Notes under the pieces: model-generated
Told to the model about the DNA's origin: nothing
Seen by the model: the letters and a program-made list of their open reading frames with translations, nothing else
Databases searched by the model: none
Shown: in pieces, positions 23,957-32,992 of the stretch
Layout of the letters: each line of letters opens with the position of its first letter
Numbering within the stretch: position 1 is the first letter of the stretch
From: an uncultured Burkholderiaceae bacterium
GTDB taxonomy: Bacteria > Pseudomonadota > Gammaproteobacteria > Burkholderiales > Burkholderiaceae_B
DNA length: 34,656 nt
Assembly: GCA_937888805.1 (NCBI GenBank)
Contig: CALBEY010000101.1
Span: 1 to 34,656, forward strand
Direction: 5' to 3'
Program-made: the position numbers and the translations under genes

Positions 23957-24870
23957 GGCGTGCCTCCGACACCATCGTGTCGTGCCACGGACGCCTGCCA
24001 CCGAATGGACACGTCACCCACCATCACCGACTCGATAGCACCGCTGGTTAAAGCCAAGGCCAAAGCGCCCTGGTCGGTCACGCCCATGGCGCAACCCGAG
24101 TGAAGGACCACATCTTGCTGCATGACATCAATGGTTCTACCTTGCAAATAATCGATGGGTTTGATTCTATCGACAAAAGGTGCGAATCCATCACTGGCCA
24201 ATGTTCGAAGCGTCGCCTGCCAAGCGCTGGCCAAAGCGGCGACAAGTGCGACCAGGTCTAGCTTGACACCCACTTGTGATAAATCAGCGACCGCTCGACC
24301 GAGCGCGGCAGACAACTGATGGTTACCCGACACGTTTAACCCCATGCCCGCCACCAAATACAAAGCAGGCTCGGTTTGTTGCTGCCCCACTTGCTTTTGT
24401 CTGAGCACTGACTCGACCAAAATACCGGCTATCTTGGCATCGGCCAACATCAAGTCGTTAGGCCACTTCACGCGAAGCGCCCTGCTCATCTGCGGCGCAG
24501 CACCTGCTTCCAAGAGCTGGTTACGGAGCACTTCCGCACTACAAATACCAAGTGCTGGCGCCAAACCGGCGAGCTGCGACAAGGAAAGATCGGTTTTAAA
24601 ACCGCAAGAAAACATCAACGCTTGGCCGCTCTGGTCTTGCCAAGGCCGCCCCGCTCGTCCACGGCCTGCCGTTTGGTGATGAGCACCCAATAATCGTGGC
24701 CAACCCAGATCACCGTTTGGGCTGGATTGGCGAACCTGCGCCATCAAAAATTGATTGGTCGAGTCCACCGACGCTTGCCAATCAACGCTGGCAAAATGAG
24801 GCAAGGCTCGCCCCAATTCAAACGCTAAGATTTGTGGCTCGGGCAATACGGATACTGCGGTGATAGTCAT
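23953..24870 (-). CDS. birA: Biotin-[acetyl-CoA-carboxylase] ligase, without DNA-binding domain
   Basis: Attaches biotin to the carrier protein of acetyl-CoA carboxylase; 305 residues. The biotin/ATP loop GRGRAGRPW lies at 69-77 and the catalytic KWPNDL at 135-140, followed by KIAGILVES and GMGLNVSGN. Only about 30 residues precede the catalytic core, with no winged-helix domain, so it should be an enzyme but not a repressor. It is the first gene of birA-coaX-(small ORF) and is divergent from the MlaE-like gene 53 bp away. Confidence 0.95.
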   Translation of the reverse strand: MTITAVSVLPEPQILAFELGRALPHFASVDWQASVDSTNQFLMAQVRQSSPNGDLGWPRLLGAHHQTAGRGRAGRPWQDQSGQALMFSCGFKTDLSLSQLAGLAPALGICSAEVLRNQLLEAGAAPQMSRALRVKWPNDLMLADAKIAGILVESVLRQKQVGQQQTEPALYLVAGMGLNVSGNHQLSAALGRAVADLSQVGVKLDLVALVAALASAWQATLRTLASDGFAPFVDRIKPIDYLQGRTIDVMQQDVVLHSGCAMGVTDQGALALALTSGAIESVMVGDVSIRWQASVARHDGVGGTP

Positions 24871-24923
24871 GATGAGCTATAACAAGAGTCTGTAGATGAT
24901 TTTTATTAGACTTAGTATCCCAC

Positions 24924-25499
24924 ATGACCGCTGCTGTAACCCCAACTGAGTCCAAACCTTTGTCTGATCAAGGTCAGCATTGGCTGATTGCTGGGCGCTG
25001 GAATGTGCAAGCACTTTCAACCAAAGGCGAAGTGTCACGCCGACAGCGGTTGTTGCGATCTGTACCGTCATCGGCCTCGTGGGCCATAGACCCCAATACC
25101 GTACTGGACTCTGTTGGCGCACAATTGCTCTGGCATCGCTGGCAAGCAAAAGTGCCTGAAGGGTTGTCACTCACCGAAAGTCAAGCCACTCTATTTGAGA
25201 TGATGGCAACCAAGTCCCCTGAGCACAAGCCCACCCCTGCCACTGATTCATTCGAGTGGTTACGGCGTTTGGGTGCCGCACTCTTACTTGGCATTCACCA
25301 TGGCCGTCAATTGCTAGGCCTCACAGGCGGCCTGGCTTTAGACTTTTTAGCGCTTTTGGCGCGACCCCTACACGGACCATGGCGCGAGATCTCCGCCCAA
25401 GTCTTTAGAGCGGGCGCCCAAGCGTTACGCTTGGCAACCGATCAAGCTGTCAATGAAATCGCGCAGTGGATTGCCAAGGTGCGCCAACCATTAAAATAA
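24924..25499 (+). CDS. Truncated MlaE-family ABC permease (N-terminal STAS-like domain only)
   Basis: Open frame of 191 residues. Residues about 20-95 look like the STAS-like (MlaB-type) domain fused to some betaproteobacterial MlaE permeases, including WAIDPNTVLDSVGAQLLWHRW and LSLTESQATLFEMM. Residues 110-170 match the permease N-terminus (FEWLRRLGAALLLGI, GPWREISAQVFRAGAQAL). At that point a complete permease, about 370 residues, would continue into its transmembrane core; here the sequence changes to a short charged tail ending QWIAKVRQPLK. No ATPase or MCE partner follows. The ATG lacks a ribosome site. It is probably a non-functional remnant, or a stand-alone STAS protein. Confidence 0.7.
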   Translation: MTAAVTPTESKPLSDQGQHWLIAGRWNVQALSTKGEVSRRQRLLRSVPSSASWAIDPNTVLDSVGAQLLWHRWQAKVPEGLSLTESQATLFEMMATKSPEHKPTPATDSFEWLRRLGAALLLGIHHGRQLLGLTGGLALDFLALLARPLHGPWREISAQVFRAGAQALRLATDQAVNEIAQWIAKVRQPLK

Positions 25500-25538
25500 A
25501 GTTGTCATTTACTGCACACGTCAAACTGTTGGGACCTT

Positions 25539-26195
25539 ATGGCAGCTCACACTGAAATCACAAGTTTTGATGGCCTGGCAGGGTCCATAGACTGTGCCCT
25601 AGACTGGCCAGACACAACACCCACTGGCTGGGCACTGATACTTCACCCGAACCCCGCTCAAGGCGGCACACGCGAAAATAAAGTCGTGACAACAATATCG
25701 CGCGCTTGTGTTCAAGCGGGTTTACTGGCGGTCAGACCAAACTTTCGAGGCATTGGATTATCTGGAGGACAGTTTGACGAGGGCCGTGGCGAGCGCGCTG
25801 ACATGGCCGCCTTGGTCGAGCAATTCAAAACACGCTATCCCGAAGTCTACGCGGGCAAATGGGTGCTGGGCGGGTTTTCGTTTGGCACATCAATCGGACT
25901 ACAGCTTTACGCTGACTGGGAAAAAAGCGATCAACACTTGCCTGACATGGTGATCATGGCGGGGTCCGCGGCTTTGCGTTTCAATAAGCAAGACACTCGC
26001 ATTGCGGTCCGCGCCCCTGATGATGCGCTCATCGTTCACGGCGAGAATGATGACGTGGTACCACTTGAAGAGGTCATGCGTTGGGCTCGCCCGATTGACA
26101 TGCCCGTTGTCGTCATCCCCAACGCGGGTCATTTTTTCCATGGCAAATTGTTGATACTGCGCCAATTGGTGCAGACACGGCTTAAGTCCTTGTAA
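25539..26195 (+). CDS. Alpha/beta hydrolase
   Basis: Cytoplasmic alpha/beta-hydrolase of 218 residues, of the compact type often annotated as CocE/NonD-like or dienelactone-hydrolase-like. Catalytic residues: nucleophile S114 in GGFSFGTS, acid probably D171 or D172 in HGENDDVVP, and base H198 in PNAGHFFHG. The oxyanion region LHPNPAQGGTRENKVV and NFRGIGLSGGQFDEGRGE are typical of this group. No signal peptide. It is 39 bp after the truncated permease and 37 bp before dacC. The substrate is unknown. Confidence 0.87.
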   Translation: MAAHTEITSFDGLAGSIDCALDWPDTTPTGWALILHPNPAQGGTRENKVVTTISRACVQAGLLAVRPNFRGIGLSGGQFDEGRGERADMAALVEQFKTRYPEVYAGKWVLGGFSFGTSIGLQLYADWEKSDQHLPDMVIMAGSAALRFNKQDTRIAVRAPDDALIVHGENDDVVPLEEVMRWARPIDMPVVVIPNAGHFFHGKLLILRQLVQTRLKSL

Positions 26196-26232
26196 GATGT
26201 TGGATTGATTTGGTTTTTGATGGAAGATGCTT

Positions 26233-27474
26233 ATGTTTGATCGTTTTTCCCGCCGCTGGGTGTCACTGATTTGTGCTTCAGCCATGGCGATGCCCCTGCC
26301 ACTGCTTGCACAAACTACCACCGTTTCGGGCAGCAGCACAAGCCCTGCCACCACGAGCCTGTCGACATCGAACACGGTATCTGCCGTTGTTGATGTTGCC
26401 GCGGTTTCAACGATTTCAAAACCCGTGGTTGCATCACGTGCTTGGATTGTTGTTGATGCCGTCACTGGTCAAACCATCGCGTCGCAAAACCCAAGCCAAG
26501 AAGTCGAGCCCGCTTCGCTCACCAAAATCATGACGGTGTACCTGACGTTTGAAGCACTCAAAGAAAATCGCATCACACTCGATCAACAGGTCAATGTCTC
26601 CGAAAAAGCATGGCGCACACCCGGTTCACGGATGTTTATCGAGCCCCGTAAACCCGTCACGGTTCAAGAACTGCTCAATGGCGTCGTTGTTCAATCGGGT
26701 AATGATGCATCGGTAGCCATTGCTGAGTTGCTCGCCGGCACTGAAGGGGCATTTGCCCAGCAAATGACTGAAAAAGCAATTGAGCTGGGGATGAAGGACA
26801 CGACATTTAAAAATTCCAACGGGTTACCTGACCCAGAACACACCACCACGGTTCAAGATTTGGCCATCTTGGCGCAGCGCATGATTGCGGATCATCCAGA
26901 AAAGTACGAAATGTATGCCGTTCGTGAGTTCACCTATAACAATATCAAACAGAACAACCGTAACCGATTGTTGTGGGCGGACCCATCAGTCGATGGCATG
27001 AAAACGGGCCACACGACTGCGGCTGGTTATTGCTTGATTGCCACGGCGCAACGCGGTGAGCGTCGGATTATCAGTGTGCTTGTGGGCGCCGAAAGCGAAG
27101 CAACGCGTGCTGAAGAAAGCTTAAAGTTACTAAACTGGTCTTTTCAAAACTTTGATTCGGTCAAACTTTTTGATGCCAATAAACCCGCCATCCAAGCCCG
27201 TGTTTGGGAAGGCACCACTGAGCTTGCCGCACTCGGCAGCCCATTGCCTATCTTGGTGACCATCCCTCGCGGCAAAACCGGTGATGTGTTGGTGACGGCG
27301 CAACGCCCTGATCCGCTTTTGGCGCCATTGAGCCAAGGGCAACGCGTCGGGCAGATGACACTGTCGATTGATGGCCAACCGCTGCGTGTCCTGCCTCTTG
27401 ATGTTTTGGTACCAGTGGAGCGGGCGGGATTTTTTGGTCGCGCCATTGACCAATTTAAGCGCTGGTTGCAGTAA
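26233..27474 (+). CDS. dacC: D-alanyl-D-alanine carboxypeptidase (PBP5/6 type)
   Basis: Periplasmic penicillin-binding protein trimming the terminal D-alanine of peptidoglycan stem peptides. A signal peptide (about 1-26, ending PLLA) is followed by a Ser/Thr/Val-rich stretch to about residue 65. The three active-site motifs are SLTK (S95, K98), SGN (155-157) and KTG (257-259). A C-terminal PBP5-type domain follows, ending in GRAIDQFKRWLQ, an amphipathic membrane anchor. ATG 26233 is preferred over ATG 26227 because GGAAG lies six bases upstream. A hairpin follows the stop. It heads the dacC-dat-ybeD-lipB-lipA cluster common in the group. Confidence 0.95.
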   Translation: MFDRFSRRWVSLICASAMAMPLPLLAQTTTVSGSSTSPATTSLSTSNTVSAVVDVAAVSTISKPVVASRAWIVVDAVTGQTIASQNPSQEVEPASLTKIMTVYLTFEALKENRITLDQQVNVSEKAWRTPGSRMFIEPRKPVTVQELLNGVVVQSGNDASVAIAELLAGTEGAFAQQMTEKAIELGMKDTTFKNSNGLPDPEHTTTVQDLAILAQRMIADHPEKYEMYAVREFTYNNIKQNNRNRLLWADPSVDGMKTGHTTAAGYCLIATAQRGERRIISVLVGAESEATRAEESLKLLNWSFQNFDSVKLFDANKPAIQARVWEGTTELAALGSPLPILVTIPRGKTGDVLVTAQRPDPLLAPLSQGQRVGQMTLSIDGQPLRVLPLDVLVPVERAGFFGRAIDQFKRWLQ

Positions 27475-27476
27475 GC

Positions 27477-27500
27477 CCCATGGCCTCATGCCATGGGTTT
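27477..27500 (+). terminator. Hairpin after dacC
   Basis: CCCATGGC (27477-27484), a five-base loop and GCCATGGG (27490-27497) form a perfect 8-bp stem followed by TTT. It starts 3 bases after the dacC stop. The T-run is short, so termination may be partial, and dat may be read through. Confidence 0.55.
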
Positions 27501-27556
27501 AAGTGTAGTGATAGATATTTAACCCCTTTAACTTGACAGCACGTATTGAGACTGTG

Positions 27557-28462
27557 ATGACTGACTTTATTCAAGGTGTGAGCGGTAACCCGACGGTTTA
27601 CGTCAATGGCGCATTTGTGCCACTTTCTGAGGCGACGATCTCTGTGCTGGATCGGGGTTTTATTTTTGGTGATGGCATCTATGAGGTTGTACCAATCTAT
27701 CATGGTCAACCCTTTCGGATGACTGAGCACCTGAATCGGCTGGATCGCAGTCTCGCCAAACTCGAGATTGCACCGCCCATGGATCGGCAAGCGTGGCTTG
27801 ACTTGGTCACCGGTTTGGTTGCGCTCGACACGACCCAAGACTGCGCCATGGTCTATATCCAAGTCTCGCGTGGCGTGGCCAAGCGTGACCATGCCTTTCC
27901 TAACCCGCCAGTCAAGCCAACCGTGTTTGCCATGTTGGCGCCCATGACAGCGCCCTCTCAAGCGTTGCGTGAAAAAGGGTTACGTGCAATAAGCCTTGAC
28001 GACAAGCGTTGGCTGCATTGCGACATCAAATCGGTGTCCTTACTTGGCAATGTTTTGGCTAAACAAGCGGCCGTCAAAGCCGGCGTTGATGAAGTCGTTC
28101 AGTTTCGCGATGACTACCTAACCGAAGGCGCTTCTTGCAATATTTGGGTGGTCAAAGACAATGCTGTTTATGCTCCCCCAAAAGACAACTTGGTGCTTGA
28201 GGGCATTCGTTATGGTTTGTTCGAAGAGCTCTGCCACGAGCAAGGCATTGCCTTTCACCTCGAGCCCATCCACCGCACGGCCGTGAATAATGCTGATGAA
28301 TTGATGCTGTCTTCTGCCACTCGCGAGATTCTGCCAATCGTCGCGCTCGACCAAAAGGCTGTTGGTGCAGGTAAGCCTGGGCCAATTTACCAGCGCTTGC
28401 GCCAAGCCTATGACCAAAGGATCGCAGCCTTATCTGCCGCAAAACTTGGCACGGTGGCATGA
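27557..28462 (+). CDS. dat: D-amino acid aminotransferase
   Basis: PLP-dependent fold-type IV (BCAT-like) aminotransferase of 301 residues, probably converting D-alanine and 2-oxoglutarate to D-glutamate and pyruvate. The N-terminus VYVNGAFVPLSEATISVLDRGFIFGDGIYEV is typical. K158 in CDIKS should bind PLP and E190 in LTEGASCNIW contacts the cofactor ring. SSATREILPIV marks the C-terminal domain. ATG 27557 is preferred to the in-frame TTG at 27533. Its stop overlaps the ybeD start (ATGA). D-Ala processing links it to the upstream dacC. Confidence 0.92.
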   Translation: MTDFIQGVSGNPTVYVNGAFVPLSEATISVLDRGFIFGDGIYEVVPIYHGQPFRMTEHLNRLDRSLAKLEIAPPMDRQAWLDLVTGLVALDTTQDCAMVYIQVSRGVAKRDHAFPNPPVKPTVFAMLAPMTAPSQALREKGLRAISLDDKRWLHCDIKSVSLLGNVLAKQAAVKAGVDEVVQFRDDYLTEGASCNIWVVKDNAVYAPPKDNLVLEGIRYGLFEELCHEQGIAFHLEPIHRTAVNNADELMLSSATREILPIVALDQKAVGAGKPGPIYQRLRQAYDQRIAALSAAKLGTVA

Positions 28463-28731
28463 CCGATACCCACAAAACGTCGTTGATTGATTACCCCTCT
28501 GACTTTCCAATCAAAGTCATGGGTAAACAAGACCCCTCTTTGGCCCAAGCACTCACCGATGTTGTGCTCGAATACGACCCAGGCTTTGACCCCAACACGC
28601 TTGAAGTCAGGATGAGTAAGGCCGGAAACTATGTGGGATTGACTTTCACCGTTAAGGCTACCTCGCGCGAGCAGTTAGACGGGCTGTATCGCGCGCTACA
28701 CGAGCACCCGATGGTGTCGGTCGTTCTGTAG
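28459..28731 (+). CDS. ybeD: YbeD/DUF493 family protein
   Basis: Small soluble protein of 90 residues with the conserved pattern of DUF493: LIDYPSDFPIKVMG near the N-terminus, then MSKAGNYVGLTFTVKATSRE and LYRALHEHPMVSVVL at the C-terminus. The fold is an ACT-like ferredoxin type; the biochemical role is not established. It overlaps dat by 4 bp and lipB by 1 base (TAGTG). Co-location with lipB is conserved from E. coli to betaproteobacteria, suggesting a link to lipoate metabolism. Confidence 0.93.
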   Translation: MTDTHKTSLIDYPSDFPIKVMGKQDPSLAQALTDVVLEYDPGFDPNTLEVRMSKAGNYVGLTFTVKATSREQLDGLYRALHEHPMVSVVL

Positions 28732-29387
28732 TGAGCCCTGTGATGACGCCAGAGGCAGGCGTTTGGCGTTGGCCTGGCTTGGCCGACTACACCACTGTTT
28801 TCGAAGCCATGCAAGCGTTTACCGCGCGTCGCCAGCCAAATGCTCTTGATGAGCTATGGTTGGTTGAGCACAGCCCGGTTTACACCTTGGGACAAGCGGG
28901 CAAACCTGAACATATCTTAAATCGTGGCGATATTGACGTGGTCCAGTCTGATCGTGGCGGCCAAGTCACATATCACGGCCCCGGCCAGGTGGTCATCTAC
29001 ATGATGGCCGATCTCAAGCGCACGACACTGACGATTCGGGCAATGGTTCAAGCCCTTGAGCAAGCCTTGATCGACACCTTAGTCGGCTATGGGCTAACAC
29101 AAGCACGCCGTGAACCTGGCGCACCGGGTGTCTACTTGCCACGCCACAATGGAAAAATCGTCAAAATCGCAGCCCTTGGCATCAAGGTTCGCAAAGGCTA
29201 CACCTACCACGGGGTCGCCCTAAACGTTGACATGGATTTGGCACCGTTTTTAGGTATCAACCCTTGTGGCTATCAAGGGCTTGAAACCGTCAGCATGGCC
29301 ACTGAGGGCGTCTTTGTCCCTTGGGAAGCGGTCGCCATGAATTTGGCAGGGTCAATCGTGGGCCACTGTCGACTGAGGGTAAAATAA
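28731..29387 (+). CDS. lipB: Octanoyl-[acyl-carrier-protein]:protein octanoyltransferase
   Basis: Moves octanoate from acyl carrier protein to the lipoyl domains of target enzymes. With the GTG start there are 218 residues. The signature [16 protein letters not shown] lies at 75-90; K145 in VKIAALG and C179 in GINPCGYQG form the catalytic pair. [15 protein letters not shown] is also typical. The GTG at 28731 shares a base with the ybeD stop; an ATG four codons later (28743) is an equally possible start. lipA follows after 41 bp. Confidence 0.95.
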   Translation: MSPVMTPEAGVWRWPGLADYTTVFEAMQAFTARRQPNALDELWLVEHSPVYTLGQAGKPEHILNRGDIDVVQSDRGGQVTYHGPGQVVIYMMADLKRTTLTIRAMVQALEQALIDTLVGYGLTQARREPGAPGVYLPRHNGKIVKIAALGIKVRKGYTYHGVALNVDMDLAPFLGINPCGYQGLETVSMATEGVFVPWEAVAMNLAGSIVGHCRLRVK

Positions 29388-29428
29388 CGCTACTTGAGCA
29401 GCGACTATGCTCCCAAAGGATAGTGAAG

Positions 29429-30388
29429 ATGTCAAACGCGCCAACATACGATCCAACCATTAAACAAAAAGCGCAAGCCAAAACCGCTCGCATCCCAATC
29501 AAGATCGTGCCAGCTGAACGCTTAAAAAAACCCGATTGGATTCGCGTAAAGGCCGCGCCCGCAGGGTCACGCTTTTACGAGATCAAGCGGATTTTGCGTG
29601 AGCACAATCTTCACACTGTATGCGAAGAGGCCTCTTGCCCCAACATTGGCGAATGCTTTGGTAAGGGGACAGCCACCTTTATGATCATGGGTGACAAATG
29701 CACCCGGCGTTGCCCGTTTTGTGATGTGGGTCATGGACGTCCTGACCCCTTGGATGTCGACGAGCCATTAAATCTCGCCAAAACCATTGCAGCCTTAAAA
29801 CTTAACTATGTGGTGATCACCTCGGTTGACCGCGATGACTTGCGCGATGGCGGTGCGGCGCATTTTGTGGAATGCATCCGGCAAGTGCGTCTTTGGTCAC
29901 CCCAGACTCGAATCGAGGTGTTGGTGCCTGACTTTAGAGGCCGGCTTGACCGTGCCTTGGCGGTTCTGAATGGCGGCCCGCCCGATGTCATGAACCATAA
30001 CCTTGAAACCGTGCCACGCTTATACAAGCAAGCCAGACCCGGCTCAGACTACGCCCATTCGTTGCGCTTACTTCAAGCCTTTAAAGAAGAGCATCCTGAT
30101 GTGCCCACCAAGTCAGGGCTCATGCTCGGGTTAGGTGAAACCGATGACGAAATTCTCCAGACCATGCGGGATTTGCGCGCCCATAACGTAGACATGCTGA
30201 CGATCGGTCAGTATTTACAACCGTCTGAGCACCATTTGCCAGTGCTGCGCTACGTCACGCCAGCGTCTTTTGTGATGTTTGAAAAAGAAGCTTATGCCAT
30301 GGGTTTCAGCCACGCTGCAGTGGGTGCCATGGTGCGATCGTCTTACCACGCCGATGAGCAAGCGCAAGCCGCTGGCTTGGCCATGTAA
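29429..30388 (+). CDS. lipA: Lipoyl synthase (radical SAM)
   Basis: Inserts two sulfur atoms into protein-bound octanoate. The 319-residue protein has both iron-sulfur binding motifs: auxiliary cluster C65-x4-C70-x5-C76 ([12 protein letters not shown]) and radical SAM C91-x3-C95-x2-C98 (CTRRCPFC). [20 protein letters not shown] and [14 protein letters not shown] are further LipA signatures. ATG 29429 is preferred because AAAGGA lies upstream; the frame is open back into lipB but that extension is not LipA-like. It completes the lipoate assembly pair with lipB. Confidence 0.97.
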   Translation: MSNAPTYDPTIKQKAQAKTARIPIKIVPAERLKKPDWIRVKAAPAGSRFYEIKRILREHNLHTVCEEASCPNIGECFGKGTATFMIMGDKCTRRCPFCDVGHGRPDPLDVDEPLNLAKTIAALKLNYVVITSVDRDDLRDGGAAHFVECIRQVRLWSPQTRIEVLVPDFRGRLDRALAVLNGGPPDVMNHNLETVPRLYKQARPGSDYAHSLRLLQAFKEEHPDVPTKSGLMLGLGETDDEILQTMRDLRAHNVDMLTIGQYLQPSEHHLPVLRYVTPASFVMFEKEAYAMGFSHAAVGAMVRSSYHADEQAQAAGLAM

Positions 30389-30402
30389 ACGCGGCGGATC
30401 TG

Positions 30403-30428
30403 GCTTGGCGCTTATTTGACCAAGCGCC
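30403..30428. terminator. Hairpin between the convergent lipA and adenosyltransferase genes
   Basis: Two alternative stems overlap: GGCGCTT (30407-30413) with AAGCGCC (30422-30428), and GCTTGG (30403-30408) with CCAAGC (30420-30425). It lies in the 39-bp gap between convergent genes and could end both transcripts. There is no long T-run, so confidence is limited. Confidence 0.4.
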
Positions 30429-30991
30429 TACGCTTTCTGCCAATAGGTGTCGGTATAACCCAACGCTTGATTGATCGTTCGGGCCAAAACAAACAACAAG
30501 TCTGAGAGGCGGTTCAGGTACTGTTGGGCCAAGTCACTAAGCGGTTCCTGCTCTGCTACCGCCACCACGGCCCGTTCGGCACGCCGACACACACTGCGGC
30601 AGACGTGGGCCTGAGTACTGGCTTGGGCCCCCCCGGGCAAAATGAACTCTTTCAACGGCGCAAGACTGGCGTTGAAGTGGGCGATGGCTGCATCCAAATG
30701 ATCCAATTGTTGCTGCGTCAGCTGGGTATAACCGGGAATGGCCAATTCGCTGCCAATATCAAACAAAGCATGCTGTGATGGTTTCAATGCCGCAATCACC
30801 GCCGCAATCACTGGTTGATTGGCATTGACCTGCAATTGCGCCAACAAGCAGCCAAGTTGGCTATTGAACTCATCGACTTCGCCCATGGCGTGTACACGGT
30901 GATGGGTTTTTTTTACCCGTGAGCCATCGGCCAAACCCGTGGTGCCATCGTCCCCGGTTCGCGTTGTGATGGTGGTAAGACGATCTGCCAT
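30428..30991 (-). CDS. pduO: Cob(I)alamin adenosyltransferase, PduO type
   Basis: Transfers adenosyl from ATP to cob(I)alamin, forming coenzyme B12; 187 residues, all helical. The N-terminal ATP-binding motif TTRTGDDGTTGLADGSRVKK (10-29) and the later HVCRSVCRRAERAVVAVAEQ and YLNRLSDLLFVLAR are characteristic of the PduO/MMAB family. GGAG lies about nine bases before the ATG. It is 46 bp downstream of hslU, separated by a stable hairpin. No cobalamin riboswitch or B12-dependent enzyme is visible nearby. Confidence 0.94.
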   Translation of the reverse strand: MADRLTTITTRTGDDGTTGLADGSRVKKTHHRVHAMGEVDEFNSQLGCLLAQLQVNANQPVIAAVIAALKPSQHALFDIGSELAIPGYTQLTQQQLDHLDAAIAHFNASLAPLKEFILPGGAQASTQAHVCRSVCRRAERAVVAVAEQEPLSDLAQQYLNRLSDLLFVLARTINQALGYTDTYWQKA

Positions 30992-31029
30992 ACGGGTAGT
31001 CTCCGATTGGTTATGGTTTACTTAGCGCC

Positions 31030-31058
31030 CTGGCGCGCTAGAGCACATAGCGCGCCAG
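31030..31058. other. 10-bp perfect hairpin spanning the hslU stop codon
   Basis: CTGGCGCGCT (31030-31039), a nine-base loop and AGCGCGCCAG (31049-31058). The stem includes the last codons of hslU and its TAG (31038-31040). No T-run follows on the minus strand. It may protect the 3' end, act in Rho-dependent termination, or separate hslU from pduO expression. Confidence 0.5.
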
Positions 31059-32369
31059 ATCGTGGCTCGCAGCGGTCTGTTCCAACTTATCGTTCACGTA
31101 GGCCTCGTCAACCAATATGGTTTGACCGTCATGGGCGGATGCTTCGAATGAGAGTTCCTCGAGCAATCGCTCCATCACGGTGTATAAACGCCGTGCCCCA
31201 ATGTTTTCGGTCTGCTCGTTAACGTCTGAAGCCAATTCAGCCAATCGGCGAATACCATCATCAGCAAACGTCAGGGTCACGTTTTCTGTTTGCAATAGCG
31301 CGGTGTATTGCTTGGTTAATGACGCATCGGTTTCGTTCAGGATCTTGACAAAGTCCTCGGCGGTTAACGAATCGAGCTCTACCCTAATTGGCAGACGACC
31401 TTGCAGCTCGGGGATCAGGTCTGAAGGCCGCGCCAAGTGAAATGCGCCAGAGGCAATGAAAAGAATATGGTCCGTGCGAATCATGCCGTATTTGGTGGTG
31501 ACGGTCGTGCCTTCGATCAGGGGCAGTAAATCGCGCTGCACACCTTGCCTAGAGACATCGGCTGTTGCACCTTCTTGGCGAGCAGCAATCTTGTCGATTT
31601 CATCCAAAAAAACGATGCCGTTTTGTTCCACTTGATAGACCGCTTGCGCGCGCAAGCTCTCTTCGTTCACGCGCTTGGCGGCCTCCTCTTCAGTCAGGTG
31701 TTTAAACGCTTCCCTAACCGTCATTTTGCGGGGTTTCTTTTTATCACGAGCCAAACCAGCAAACATACCCTTGAGCTGCTCAGCCATTTCCTCCATACCT
31801 GGCGGGGTCATGATATCCATCGAAGGCGCTACCACGTTGATTTCGATCTCAATTTCCATGCCATCAATCAAACCCTCACGCAGCCGCTTGCGAAAGACTT
31901 GGCGTGCATTCGAGTCCTCTCGAATTGGGGTGCCATTCGCATCGCGAGGCGGTGTAATCAACACGTCTAAAATCCGATCTTCAGCCGCGTCTTCTGCCTG
32001 CGCTTGCACCCGCTTCATCTCTTGTTCGCGCATCTGTTTGATGGCGACTTCCATCAAATCACGAATAATGGTGTCGACGTCTCGTCCGACATAACCCACT
32101 TCTGTAAATTTGGTCGCTTCTATCTTGATGAATGGGGCATTGGCTAACTTCGCTAAGCGTCGGGCGATTTCTGTTTTGCCTACGCCTGTTGGCCCAATCA
32201 TGAGGATGTTCTTGGGATGAATTTCTTGGCGTAACGGTTCAGGCACTTGTTGGCGACGCCAGCGATTGCGCAGCGCAACAGCGACCGCCCGTTTGGCGGC
32301 TTGCTGACCAATGATGTGTTTATCAAGCTCAGAAACAATTTCTTTGGGTGTCATGTTGGCAGCTGACAT
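31038..32369 (-). CDS. hslU: ATP-dependent protease ATPase subunit HslU
   Basis: AAA+ unfoldase feeding proteins to the HslV peptidase; 443 residues, the normal length. Walker A is GPTGVGKTE (59-67), the pore loop GYVG (91-94), and Walker B is [16 protein letters not shown]. The intermediate I-domain (about 110-240) is Met- and charge-rich. The C-terminus DLARYVL inserts into HslV in the active complex, as in other HslU proteins. It follows hslV by 17 bp. Confidence 0.97.
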   Translation of the reverse strand: MSAANMTPKEIVSELDKHIIGQQAAKRAVAVALRNRWRRQQVPEPLRQEIHPKNILMIGPTGVGKTEIARRLAKLANAPFIKIEATKFTEVGYVGRDVDTIIRDLMEVAIKQMREQEMKRVQAQAEDAAEDRILDVLITPPRDANGTPIREDSNARQVFRKRLREGLIDGMEIEIEINVVAPSMDIMTPPGMEEMAEQLKGMFAGLARDKKKPRKMTVREAFKHLTEEEAAKRVNEESLRAQAVYQVEQNGIVFLDEIDKIAARQEGATADVSRQGVQRDLLPLIEGTTVTTKYGMIRTDHILFIASGAFHLARPSDLIPELQGRLPIRVELDSLTAEDFVKILNETDASLTKQYTALLQTENVTLTFADDGIRRLAELASDVNEQTENIGARRLYTVMERLLEELSFEASAHDGQTILVDEAYVNDKLEQTAASHDLARYVL

Positions 32370-32386
32370 CTTTAAGGATCACCCCT

Positions 32387-32920
32387 TTAAAGGACTTCGA
32401 TGACGTGCTGTTGATTGGTGTAAATGCACAAATCACCGGCAATGGATAGCGACGCTTTAACGATCTCTTTGGGTTCTAACTCGGTGTGTCGCAAAAGTGC
32501 CAAGGCCGATGATTGCGCGTAGGCCCCGCCGGAGCCAATCGCGGCCAAGCCGTTTTCTGGTTCCAAGACATCACCATTACCTGTTAGCACCAAGGTGTGG
32601 TCGATGTCGGCCACGATTAGCATGGCTTCGAGTCGTCGCAGCATCCGATCGGTGCGCCAATCGCGAGACAGCTCCACGGCCGCACGCATCAGGTGGCCTT
32701 GGTGTTTTTCTAGTTTGGCTTCAAAACGCTCTTGCAAGGTAAAGGCATCAGAAGTCGCCCCCGCAAAACCCGCTAGGATTTTGTCGTGATAAAGCCGCCT
32801 TATTTTGCAGGCCGTGCCCTTAACGATGATGTTACCCAAGGTCACCTGCCCATCGCCGCCCATCGCGACGCGATTGCCGCGGCGCACGCAAACGATGGTT
32901 GTCGCGTGAAACTGTTCCAT
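32387..32920 (-). CDS. hslV: ATP-dependent protease peptidase subunit HslV
   Basis: Proteasome-like threonine peptidase, 177 residues. Most HslV proteins begin MTT; here a six-residue segment MEQFHA precedes TTIVCVRRG, so T7 should become the N-terminal nucleophile after processing. Such a propeptide is usual in betaproteobacteria. [23 protein letters not shown] and [20 protein letters not shown] are family signatures. AGGTGAG precedes the ATG. The 72-bp space to dksA probably holds a promoter, which I could not identify. Confidence 0.97.
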   Translation of the reverse strand: MEQFHATTIVCVRRGNRVAMGGDGQVTLGNIIVKGTACKIRRLYHDKILAGFAGATSDAFTLQERFEAKLEKHQGHLMRAAVELSRDWRTDRMLRRLEAMLIVADIDHTLVLTGNGDVLEPENGLAAIGSGGAYAQSSALALLRHTELEPKEIVKASLSIAGDLCIYTNQQHVIEVL

Positions 32921-32992
32921 GACTCACCTGCTTTTTTCCTCACTTGAACAGCGCGGCATTTCAAATGAGACTGTTGATAAAGCGAGGACGGC

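Noticed and set aside
27533..27561. Consensus TTGACA as a promoter for dat
   Set aside because: At 17-bp spacing the -10 position falls on the dat start codon (GATGAC), with no TATAAT-like sequence, so it cannot drive this gene in the usual way.
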